A stretch of 64,000 nucleotides of DNA from Sthenelais limicola (taxonomy: Eukaryota > Annelida > Polychaeta > Phyllodocida > Sigalionidae). Positions within the stretch are counted from its first letter, which is position 1. Every line of letters begins with the position of its first letter. The DNA lies in NCBI GenBank assembly GCA_942159475.1, contig OW804096.1:12263871-12327870 (forward strand), read 5' to 3'. The notes under the pieces were generated by a model. The model made no database searches, was not told where the DNA came from, and worked only from the letters and a program-made list of their open reading frames with translations. A program made the position numbers and the translations under genes. This document shows positions 45,131 through 55,517 of the stretch, piece after piece.

Positions 45131-45584
45131 TAGGATTTTACTTATTCAAGCGATATTTAAACAGAAGTGAATTGGTACCTAGAGTCCCCCAGCACAGAAA
45201 CATGGAGGTAAACCCAACTCTGTATAGTTTTTAAAAATCTAATGTGTGGACCAGTTCTACTCCTCCACAGCTATCTTCTTTTGATACAACACATTATGTG
45301 AAGGTTTGACATTCAGAGGTTAGTAACATTTGGTATATATTTCATGTATGTGTATTATTTGTTGTGTGGCGAAATATTATATATTTATGTTCATTCATTT
45401 ACCTTGTTATAGGAAAGTATTATTTCTTCTGAACCCATGTGTATTCTTCATTTATTCTCATCCATATGTCCAAATATATACACCATACATGTTTATCATT
45501 TTCCTTGTTTCCTCAAACAAACTTGCAATTTGGCCAGTCTACAGAAAAATATACTCCCATTGAAATGTAACATTAACAATTGTA

Positions 45585-45635
45585 GATGAATGGCATCGAA
45601 TATAGCTGTATTTTATTCCTTACAGAAGCTGATAT
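45585..45635 (+). repeat. Splice-acceptor-like duplicated segment, copy 2
   Basis: GGCATCGAATATAGCTGTAT then TTTATTCCTTACAGAAGC, near-identical to the copy 500 bases upstream. Confidence 0.45.
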
Positions 45636-46228
45636 GTGAAGAAGTACACCAACAAGAAATGATAAACCAAAATGATGAAATGATGATTTTTTGAGCATAA
45701 ATAAAAGAATTGCATGGGGGGGGGCAAACATTAAAAGTAAAATTCCGATTCTCATGCGTAAAAGTGCGTCATTATGTCTGCGAAAACCACTACCCTTTCC
45801 TGGGAAACCCCATCGTATATCTGTAGTAATGTGCGGGGGAAGCGCTGCACTTTCCCACAGGGGCAACTGTACTTTCCCACAGGGTATACTGCGTTTTCCC
45901 GGTGCTGCGTTCTACAGGGGGGATAAAATCGCAGGTCCACAAATATTACGCGGGAAAGCTGGCATCCCAGATTCCATGGGATACCTTGACTTTCGCACGG
46001 GGAAAGCGCATTCCTTTATAACAGTGCACCCGCTTTTGTTTCAATCGCTTCAATTTCAAATCCTTGTGAGTAGCTTATAACAGCAGCAACATATTGATAG
46101 CATTAGCCATGTAGGTCTAATGAGTCGATTTGGTAAGGTTTAGACCCGTCCAAATCCTTTCTTATGATGACTTCACTTATTATCGCTCACCAGTGGCTGT
46201 TATCGCTTGACTGTCTCTATTTCAAACT
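45636..46228. other. Unassigned, locally GC-richer, with TTTCCCACAGGG words
   Basis: 45690-46010 has a 129-codon open frame on the plus strand with no recognised motif and repeated CTTTCCCACAGGG words at 45849 and 45870. A family F end (GATGACTTCACTTATTATCG) lies at 46167. Confidence 0.35.
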
Positions 46229-46575
46229 CTTGTATAAACATATAACAGCAGCAGAATATTGATGAATCCAGTCCTATAAGTCATAATATGAGTAACTCTT
46301 GTAGAAACATATAGGCCAAAAAGCAGCAGGATAGTGATACATTCAGTCCTATAAGTCATAATATGAGTAACTCTTGTATAAACCTATAACAGCGGCAGAA
46401 TATTGATACATCCAGTCCTATAAGTCATGATATGAGTAACTCTTGTATAAACATATAACAGCAGCAGAATATTGATACATCCAGTCCTATAAGTCATGAT
46501 ATGAGTAACTCTTGTATAAAAATATAACAGCAGCAGAATATTGATACATCCAGTCCTATAAGTCATAATATGAGT
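46229..46575 (+). repeat. Tandem array, five ~69-bp units
   Basis: Unit: AACTCTTGTATAAACATATA, ACAGCAGCAGAATATTGATA, CATCCAGTCCTATAAGTCAT, AATATGAGT. The second unit has a short insertion. A related single unit lies at 46055-46100. Confidence 0.9.
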
Positions 46576-46974
46576 AAACTTGGTAAGATTAAGCTAGGCA
46601 TAATAGCCGAGAATGCGGCTTTAAGAAAGCATAGAGACCATTAAAATCAGGTCCAATACATACAGGACCGTCAATTCCCTCCAGTCCAGTGTGAGAGGTG
46701 AGTGGCTCTCAGTCACTTCCTCATCTGTTGTTGAGCAGCTCAGAAAGTGCAACAGGAGCAGTACAAATGGTCTCAGTGGACCCCACCTCACCTCCTCCAT
46801 CCCTTCATAAAACCCCAGTCTAAAACCAATCACTTCCCAGCACTGAGAGAAAAGCACAAGTCCCAAAAGATTTGACTGATCGCGTCTGGACGGTTATCCA
46901 TGGGCCAGTAGGGCAGGATTGAGATGTGCTGGGATTTCAGGTGGGACTGAGAGGTTCTTGCCCCCCCCCCCCCT
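46576..46974. other. No recognised feature
   Basis: Moderate GC, no exon or repeat recognised; C-run at 46961. Confidence 0.4.
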
Positions 46975-47387
46975 AATATGTGATCCGATTTAGGAAAATG
47001 AGACTTAAGTCGCAAAATATGGATTTTGTGATATCACCATATTTGAAAAGAGGAGATCAAGCTGATTCCAATGATAGTAAAGACTAAGGACACCTAATAA
47101 GTATTTCTATATATTTTAAGTTTGATATTTTTATTTTTGAAAAAAAAAGTTTGCAATGTTTTTAGATGGGTAATTACCAGTAGATAACTTAATATACTCC
47201 ATACACAGGCCTTCAGAACGCAAGGATATACAATGTCCTGAAACTTGTTACATGGAGTTATATGACAATAAGTGCTACACCACCTAATAATCAGAACATT
47301 TCAATAAAGAAATCCTGTGGAAAAATTACTTTGAGAAATATCAATTTTGTGACTTGTGACTCATTTTACTGGAACACATCACATATT
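46975..47387 (+). mobile_element. Family C element, complete
   Basis: TTTAGGAAAATGAGACTTAA left, GTGACTTGTGACTCATTTTA right. A C-run (46961-46973) precedes it. Confidence 0.8.
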
Positions 47388-47614
47388 TTGTCTTTTCTCA
47401 TAATTCTCAACTCTTCTTATTCCAATTTTAGTCACATTAATTAATTACTTGACAGACAGTTAATTTGAACAAATGAACATCGTTTGCAATTGTCGTGAGA
47501 AGGACATGACCTATGATATTGATGACATTAATTAAGCTATCAAGAATTAATGGGATTTTCACAAATGGAACTCATATTAATTGCATTAAATCCTTGGGTC
47601 CATTGGGGCTATAT

Positions 47615-47871
47615 GGGTGAAGTCACCACAAAATGCACAATTCACCTTCACCAATCCTCTCAAATAACCCAAATTTCAAACGAAAATAAATTTCAAAAGA
47701 CAGTTCAACCTAACCAAACAAGATTGCTAGAATCAATGCAATGCCACATATACTCAAATTTACCTATAATATGGTCAATACTATACTATTGACCAAATCG
47801 CAGCCTAATTTAGCCGAATTTACTAAATATATACACAGCTGCCAATTGTACATTATCTGAAAATCTGACTC
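47615..47871 (-). mobile_element. Family A MITE, TSD ATAT
   Basis: GGGTGAAGTCACCACAAAA left, CTGAAAATCTGACTC right; ATAT at 47611-47614 and 47872-47875. Slightly long through an internal TATAATATGGTCAATAC duplication. Confidence 0.85.
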
Positions 47872-47875
47872 ATAT

Positions 47876-48119
47876 GACCTGCGGCAAATATTGCATGTAA
47901 CACACAAATCATGCGATGCAGAATTATCGCATCTCCACCAGAAAATGAAAATAAAATGAATAATATTTGTACAACTTGTTCCTCAAATATCTTGTCATAT
48001 GCGATACATTGAAGGAAACTGAGGCTTATATTTTAGGAAAATAAATTGAGTCAGACTTTCTCGGTTGCATAGAGCTTTCAACAGGATTGGAGGGAAAACT
48101 TAAGCGAGTGGGTAGTGTT
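47876..48119. other. No recognised feature
   Basis: AT-rich spacer between a family A copy and a LINE-like tail. Confidence 0.4.
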
Positions 48120-48310
48120 TAGACTCGATATTATGTTATGTGATGTAAATATATTATGTAAAGTTGAGTACTGAATAAAATATTTTACAAACAATCAATT
48201 TCAAATAATAGTGCAGAGACAGGAGAGGAAATACGAGAACTATTGCTCAGTTTTCAATAAAACTCATTTAAGATAATGTTATTTCAAAATAAAGGAATTG
48301 AATTGAATCC
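48120..48310 (+). mobile_element. LINE-like 3' end with (AATTG)n tail
   Basis: AT-rich sequence ending AAATAAAGGAATTGAATTGA, an AATAAA plus short-repeat tail on the plus strand. Body not recognised. Confidence 0.45.
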
Positions 48311-48655
48311 AGAATATTACCCTGAACCCTGACTATTCAACTCTCACCCCTTTCCCACCGCGTCCTCCCTTCCTCCCTTCAAATAAATGTCTGTACCCCC
48401 CACCCCCACCCCTAGCGATAGAACACGGGAAGGAAGGAGATGCTAAAGGAAGAGGTTCCCCGGATGTTCCCAGACGTAGCTTTAAACCGGAAGGAGCCAA
48501 GGAATGAATTGAGAATGATTGCGCATGCGTGCAGGGAACGCGAGGGCTCAATTGTGACCTTGACCTTGGCCGAGGGGTCACGTGAACAGCTGTCATGAGC
48601 TTGGTCTGGATCTGCGTAACAAAAGGGCGCGGGTTTGATGGGGGCAGCGTTCAAT

Positions 48656-48889
48656 GGAGTCACATTTTCAGAAATGTACAATTCACCTTCACCAATCCTC
48701 TCAAATAACCCACATTTAAGACAGAAATGAGCTTCAAAATGCAGTTTAACAAAACAGAAGTGATACTTTAAATCAATGCGATACCAAATATACTCAGGTA
48801 TACCCAAAATTTATCATTTTTAGCAGAATTTAGCAGAAATTACTAAATATGTAGAGCTGCCAATTGTACATTTTCTGGAAATCTGACCC
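48656..48889 (-). mobile_element. Family A MITE
   Basis: GAGTCACATTTTCAG left, TGGAAATCTGACCC right; full length. Confidence 0.8.
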
Positions 48890-49090
48890 ATTGACAAGGT
48901 GACGGGATGACCATCACGGCATCTGGGGAAACAACCCTGGAATTCCTCTCGCAGGAACCGTCTGGGGATGAGAGATGGCGAGGGAGATGTCCTGCTCTCT
49001 AATGAGGAGGGCAATTTGGAAATGAATATGTTTACTAGCTTGAGAATGCATGGAGTGATAGAACAATGGACGCCATCTGAGGTGGTTTGA

Positions 49091-49546
49091 GGGAGAGATC
49101 GTCAGAAAATGTACAATTCACTTTCACCAATAGACCTACTCTCAAATGATCCAAATTTAAGAGAAAGTTGACGTTCAAAATACAGTTTAATACAATGAAA
49201 GAGACATTTTTCTCATCAACAAAATGCCAAAGATACTCTGATATACCCATTATTCATATTTTTTCAGTCTAATTTAGCAGAAGTTACCAAATTTGTAGAG
49301 CTGCCGAATGTGCATTTTCCGAAAATCTGAATCTAGTAAACTGCTAAAGAATAGCTAAAGAATAATATTAAAAAGGATGATAAATATAGGGTATATCTGA
49401 GTATATCTGATATTACAGGGATTAACAGAATCTGTTTGGTTCACTTACGTTGAACTATATATTGAACCTGATTTTTGTTTAAAATTTGGGTTATTTAGAA
49501 GAATTGGTGAAAGGCGAATTGTAGATGTTCTTACAACCTGACCCTC
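49091..49546. mobile_element. Two adjacent family A copies in opposite orientation
   Basis: 49091-49333 runs minus (GGGAGAGATCGTCAG to CCGAAAATCTGAATC); 49336-49546 runs plus, lacks its left end, and ends TTACAACCTGACCC. Confidence 0.75.
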
Positions 49547-49639
49547 ATATGTTTTTAAGGCCATGAATATTTGGACATACATGTCTCTCAATCCATAAAC
49601 ATTCACAAGAACATTAAAAGTCCTGTACAAATCAACAGA

Positions 49640-49693
49640 TTATTTGAGAGGATTGGTGAAAGCGAATTGTATATTTTCTGGCGGCCTGACCCA
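49640..49693 (+). mobile_element. Family A terminal fragment
   Basis: TTATTTGAGAGGATTGGTG to TGGCGGCCTGACCC only. Confidence 0.7.
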
Positions 49694-50219
49694 TTGTAAC
49701 ATGTTAATAAATGCAGTTCCGTCTACAATATTCTAAATTAAGACTGAAAAAAAGTATAAAAACAGCAAAATTTTAAATTTTTAAATTTCTGAAAATTTAA
49801 TTGTCTCTAATCATATATATAACTGAAACAAAACGCTGGAAAGAATTGTCAATTGACTTTAGCAGCCATCCAAACCCATGCCCAATACCTTTTATTTCAT
49901 TTCATATTTTAGGTACAATTTTGCTCTGGTAATAAATTACCATTTATAAACATTTCTATAAATTTATATGAATTCAAAACCTTGGAGAAATGGTCAATGC
50001 TTTTGCACAACCACACCCATAAGAAATGTCGGTGCTTTTTACTTTTTACATTTTCTACAAACATTTAAATAAATGTTTTAAAAGGAGAACTACCAACTGT
50101 TCAGATACTCTTATAGTTCAATTCGTGAGACTTTTATACAAATCTGTAACACTAGGGATTATGGGTAATTCATGTAACATTCAAACTCAGCCATTATGTA
50201 GTCATTGTACTTCATCTAT
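49694..50219. other. No recognised feature
   Basis: Strongly AT-rich; ATTTTAAATTTTTAAATTTC near 49770. Nothing coding. Confidence 0.4.
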
Positions 50220-50442
50220 GGGACAGATTTTCAGAAAATGTACAATTGACAGCTGTACACATTTCGTAAATTCTGCTAAAGTAGGCTGCAATTCGATCAA
50301 TAATTGGTAAATTCGTGCATATTCGGCATTGCATTGATTCTAGCAATCAGTTTGGTTAGGATGAACTTTATTTTCGTCATAAATTTGGGTTATTTGAGAA
50401 GATTGGCAAAGTTGAATTCTACATTTTCTGAAAATCTGACCC
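50220..50442 (+). mobile_element. Family A MITE
   Basis: GGGACAGATTTTCAG left, CTGAAAATCTGACCC right. Flanks CTAT and TTAT, a probable diverged 4-bp duplication. Confidence 0.85.
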
Positions 50443-50730
50443 TTATATAAATGATACATATTTAACGTTGGATATAATTGCCAATTCTCCTGCTCGCCCC
50501 CACCCCTCACCCCTAAGAGACATCACTACCTGCTCCTGTAATGTTCAATGCATTTTCTATGAGCAGCTCACGGTGCTTTGTGCACTGGGCCTTCATCTCC
50601 CACATCCAGGGTACAGAGCACCTCACACTGTCACCCACGGCTGCTGATGTTTCATGTAATTCTCTTGTCTAAACCTTGAATAGAAAGAGTCACATCGCAT
50701 TCTCTCCCCCCGCCTCCTCCTCCCCATGAT

Positions 50731-50970
50731 GGGACAGATTTTCAGAAAATGCACAATCTGCAGTTCTACATATCTATCAAATTCTGCTAAATTAAAGTAA
50801 AAATTGATAAATACTAGGTATATCTGAGTGTATTCTGTATTGTATTCATTCAATAATTCTGTCTGGTTATGTTGAACTGTATTTTGAACGTGATTTTCGT
50901 CTTAAAATAATATGGGTTATTTGAGAGGATTGGTGAAGGTGAATTGTACATTTTCTGAAGATCTGACACC
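50731..50970 (+). mobile_element. Family A MITE
   Basis: GGGACAGATTTTCAG left, GAAGATCTGACACC right; full length. Confidence 0.82.
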
Positions 50971-52687
50971 CCCCTCCTCGTCCTCTTTCTTGTTCCTTCT
51001 CCCCATTTCTTGTTCATCCCTTGTCCAAACAAAACAGACACTGCACACGCAGCTGAGGATTTGGGAAATGGGGAAAAGAGGTTTTGAGACTAGCTTGATC
51101 TTAAGAATTCACTTTTGATGACTCAATCGTGTTGTAATGTTTAGAGGATGTGATAAATGGGTTATGTAATAACAGTTTTGAATGGTCATATTATGATCTC
51201 CTATCTATGCTGATGCGAATAGTCACTACAGGAAATAGTGCAAATGATTTAATATAATAACAATAGCAATTGGGTTCTTATTTGGCAATATGCCTCACAT
51301 TGTATTGTGATCGAATCCCACTATATATATGTCCTACTTTTGATGGTGGATTTAGCTTATAATCGTCTTTGCGACAATTTTCAGATGTATCACTAAGTTG
51401 ATAATCCAAGCTATTAAAGTACCTTTCCTAGTATGCTATATCAGGGAATATTTGTGGACTAATGGAACACGTGTATGTTATGATGGAAGAAATTATAAGC
51501 GTAAAATTGTATCGTAAATTATTATTATTTAGGATGCAATGGAAGACCTACTTTGGAGAAGTTTCTGCCCTTTTGGTGCTATGTAACTGCTATTGAAACA
51601 TGAATATAAAAAAAAGAATATGCGACAAAATCATGATTTACTCATGAATGATCCAGGTAGCTCTTCACAAAGGGCAAACGTGTGATTGACTCACTTGAGA
51701 TATTTATTGACATTCATAATTATATGCTTTATGGATAAGTAACAATTGACCTTAATGAGTTATTTATGCTTGCACGTAGATAATTTGATGCAGCTTCTAA
51801 TGAGAACGTAACTTTATTAACAAAAGAATGAGGGTTTTTTTTCTGAAAAAGAAACAAAATATTGGAGTGATTTTCGACTTGATAGAAAACATCAGGCTGC
51901 TACATCAAGAGCAGATTCTTTAATTCTTTAACCTTATCATTTAAAACTTTATGTCTATTTTACTATTCTCTCTTAAGTACTCTTTAAATTAATTATTTAT
52001 CGATTTTATTTTAGATCTAATGCCAAATAAAACTCCCTGGCAGAATGTGAAAAAAATAAATCACAGACATGAAATAGGGAGGTTCAGCAAGTCTAACCTA
52101 TACGTAAACGCATCCGTATCTCTGATATACTAACATATCTTAAAAGGAAGAAAGAGGTTCATCAAAACATGGCGGGAAAAACATAACGTAACATCAAGCA
52201 AAATGTTTCATCTCAAAATTTATTTTTTATACATAAAATTGTGACGTAATTCACAAAATAAGATACGGATACGGTTACGTAATTGAGATAGGTTTGCTTG
52301 TGGAACCTCCCTGATACCTTACACGCACATGTCTATGCCTAGACGCCATAATCTTGATCTGAAAAGGCAAATAGGTCCCCATCAGGGCACTCCCCCCCCA
52401 GCTCCCCCTCCCCCGCCCCTCTTAAAAAATCCCAGGTCCCACGCCCATCATGAATCTTAATGTTGTGTCTGAGACAGCTGCAAAACTAACAACAAGCATG
52501 ATTACTCATCCCACCCAAACCTGATATCTTCCCTGGCCCAATTATTGCTCAGTTTTTAAATTAGGCCTGGCCTCACCTCTCTTAGCCTTGGCCTAACCCG
52601 CTAATCCCTCTCGCCTTGTGACGGTTATCCCATGACAATGGCCACACAACACCTTCGTCTTCATTCTGGCTACAATTCCCTGCATGG
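50971..52687. other. Longest stretch without a recognised element
   Basis: About 1.7 kb, AT-rich, ending in a C-rich run at 52389-52418. No exon, TIR or tail that I could support. Confidence 0.4.
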
Positions 52688-52917
52688 TAAGGGCGTTGGA
52701 AAATGTACAATTCACCTTCACCAATTCTCTAATCGAATTTATCAAATGTAAGACAATAAATACAGTTCAATATAACCGAAGAAACGCGTTCTTATCCACA
52801 CAATATCAAATATAATTCTCCGATATAGGTATTCTTGATCATTTTCCAGCCTAATTTAGCAGAATTTGGTAAATGTGTAGAGCAGCCAATTGTGCGTTTT
52901 CTGACGATCTGACCCAC
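52688..52917 (-). mobile_element. Family A MITE, worn
   Basis: AAGGGCGTTGGAAAATG left, TGACGATCTGACCC right. Confidence 0.75.
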
Positions 52918-53099
52918 CCATGTATACATTCTTCACCTCCCCTCCTGACCTCTCCCTCTCTATTATTCTCTCTTTCCCCTCACATTTGTACAATGGTTGA
53001 TACAAGGCTTAAGAGGTCAAGGGTTTTCATGGAGTTTCTCCTAGAAATGCTCTGGGAATTAGTTTCTAACATTGATGTATGGAAATAATTGATGAAAAC

Positions 53100-53633
53100 A
53101 GCATAGAATGTTTTTTCCTTACCCGAACAGATCATTGAATGAACGCATTTCCAAATACACTCAAATATACCTGGAAGTTATCATATTTTTTTTCGAGCCA
53201 AATTTATAGCAGAATTTACTAAATTCGTAGTGCTGCCAAATGTACAATTTTCGACGATCTGCCCCTTATGAGTTAGATCTTCAGAAAACGTACAATTGGC
53301 CTTCACCAATCCTCGCAAATAATCCAAATTTAAGACGAAACTTAGTTTCAAAATACAGTTCAACATAACCAGACAGATTTATTGAATGAATACAATACAG
53401 AATACACTCCGATTTGCCTAACATTTATTATTTTTTCCTCTAATCTAGCAGAACTTGAGAGATATGTAGAAATGTACATTGTGCATTTTCGGAAAATCTG
53501 ACCCAAGAAGACAAATATTTTTACAGAATACATTCAGATATACCTCTTATTCATCAATTTTCACTCTAATTTATCAGATCTTGATAGATGTGCAGAACCG
53601 TAAATTGTGCTTTTTCTGAGAATCTGCCCCTTA
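53100..53633 (-). mobile_element. Three consecutive family A copies
   Basis: 53100-53267 (left end lost, ends CGACGATCTGCCCC), 53272-53503 (GAGTTAGATCTTCAG to GAAAATCTGACCC, full) and 53515-53633 (right half, ends GAGAATCTGCCCC). All in minus orientation. Confidence 0.75.
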
Positions 53634-53953
53634 TATGGGTTGCGCTGTAAGGTCATGTATGGATGCATCACTCACACATACCTATACCCCCTGACACCTG
53701 GAGGAAAGCCCGCGTTCCCCGGGCGTTCTCCGCACGTGCATGCCCTATAGCACCCCCCCCCCCTCACCCCTGCCTACCACAGGGATCCATCATCTTACCT
53801 CCAGCTATTTATATGAGTTTTTCCTTCTCCTCTGATCTCTGCATTGAACCCTAATTTCTCCTACATTCTTGTGCTCCGTAATCGCATAATTCCCCTTTCC
53901 TGCCAATCTGTCTTATGATATTTAGACCTAACTGTTCATCGGTATATGGACCA
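53634..53953. other. No recognised feature
   Basis: Moderate GC with a C-run at 53753-53763. Confidence 0.4.
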
Positions 53954-54412
53954 GGGCTTCAGGAAGTGTACAATTGACAGTCTACACCTTTGGTACAGTC
54001 TCCTTAATTGGGTCAGATCTTCAGAAAATGTACAATTCGCAGCTGTACACATTTAATGAATTCTCTTAAATTAGACTGAAATTTGCTGAATGCTAGGTAA
54101 ATTGGCATTGCATTGATTCTAGCAATCTGTTTGGTCAGGTTGAACTGCATTTTAAAAGTTATTTTTGTCTTAAATTTGAGTTATTTGATAGGTTTGGGGA
54201 AGACGAATTGTACATTTTCTGGCGATTTCACCGAATTAGGCTGAAAATGATGAATACTGGGTATATCTGAGTATATTGCGTTGATTCAAGATATCTGTAT
54301 GGTTATGCTTTATTTTATTATAACTGTTTTTTTAACCTGATTTTTGTCATAAATGTGGGTAATTACAGAGGATTGGTGAAAGCGAATTGTACATTTTTTG
54401 GCGCCCTGACTC
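53954..54412 (+). mobile_element. Family A MITE (outer), split by another family A copy
   Basis: 53954-54009 and 54238-54412 form one copy once the inner element and one AATT are removed. Right end TTGGCGCCCTGACTC. Confidence 0.8.
54010..54233 (+). mobile_element. Family A MITE (inner), TSD AATT
   Basis: GGGTCAGATCTTCAG left, TGGCGATTTCACCG right, with AATT at 54006-54009 and 54234-54237. The outer copy would otherwise read CTTAATTAGGCTG, as in the consensus. Confidence 0.85.
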
Positions 54413-54543
54413 TTATACCAACACAGAGTTAAAGTTGTTATTACGAGTACGAGAATACAAAAAATATCATTACCAAGCTTAGGCAGCTGGGTAACAGCTT
54501 TTATCATATTAATCAATCATCCTAAATCAAAGAACTCATATAT

Positions 54544-54768
54544 GGGTCAGATTTTCAGAAAATGTACAATTCACCTTCACCAGTCTCGCAAATTTCAGAC
54601 GAAAATAATGTTCAAAATACAGTTCAACCTAACCAAACAGATTGCTAGAATCAATGCAATGCCGAATATACTCGAATTTACCTAGTATTGACCACATTGC
54701 AGCCTGATTTTGCAGAATTTACTAAATGTGCAGAGCTGCCAATTGTACATTTTCTGAAATTCTGACCC
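54544..54768 (-). mobile_element. Family A MITE, TSD ATAT
   Basis: GGGTCAGATTTTCAG left, CTGAAATTCTGACCC right; ATAT at 54540-54543 and 54769-54772. Confidence 0.88.
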
Positions 54769-54892
54769 ATATGACTTTTTGTTCTGCTCTCACCCTGTTG
54801 CTGAACCCTAATTCCTAACAAGCCCTTGTACTCAGTAATCACATTACTTCCCATCATTAAAATTCGGTTTCATGCCACTTTGAACCAAGGAG

Positions 54893-55097
54893 AAAGCTGC
54901 ATTCTCAGTTAGCATTGGTCCAAAAGTTTTCTACTTTTTATTGGTCCATTTAGCCACAGTTCTGGAGGATTTTACCGGGCCGTTGTTGCTGCAGGGCGTC
55001 ATTAAGTCTTTTTACGCTATATTTCGGTGGCCCGCCGAAATCTTTTGCTGCATTATCATCACTCAACGGCTCTCCAATCCTGCTCTTGAAATCCCTG
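54893..55097 (+). repeat. Family F repeat adjoining the LINE 3' end
   Basis: AAAGCTGCATTCTCAGTTAG, TTCGGTGGCCCGCCGAAATC and CAACGGCTCTCC; the LINE poly(A) follows at 55098. Confidence 0.6.
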
Positions 55098-55122
55098 TTT
55101 TTTTTTGTTTTTTTTTACTGAT

Positions 55123-55128
55123 TTTATT
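55123..55128 (-). promoter_or_regulatory. Poly(A) signal AATAAA of the NADAR LINE
   Basis: AATAAA on the minus strand about 6 bases before the A-rich tail. This spacing is short for cleavage-polyadenylation but normal for LINE 3' ends. Confidence 0.7.
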
Positions 55129-55517
55129 TATCCAGCTTCTCAAAACAAATACACATGATATAGTCGAGAACAGGTAACACAATACAGATTCTGTGGCGTT
55201 CCACCTGCTGCTGCAGTCTACTTTAGATTAACATATCCGGTTAGAAATAATACTACGTTTCCGGTGAATTAGTCGATACGGTATAATATAGTACAGAGCA
55301 TGGTAAAAAAACAATGGTTACAAACAAGGTTTACATAATGGTAATGATGACTTACAGATTTGTTACAGTACACACAATGCAGTGAGAGGTAACTTCGTAC
55401 CTCCAACAGTGTGCAATGAAAGAATTAGAGATGTACAATATAGATAGAGTGTTGTTGTAGCAGAGAGTGATTAGACAGCAATACTAAGTTGGTGTCTGCC
55501 TAAAAGAGAGAGCTATG

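Noticed and set aside
45691..46080. 129-codon plus-strand frame as a gene
   Set aside because: No motif, low-complexity repeated words, and no splice or regulatory support.
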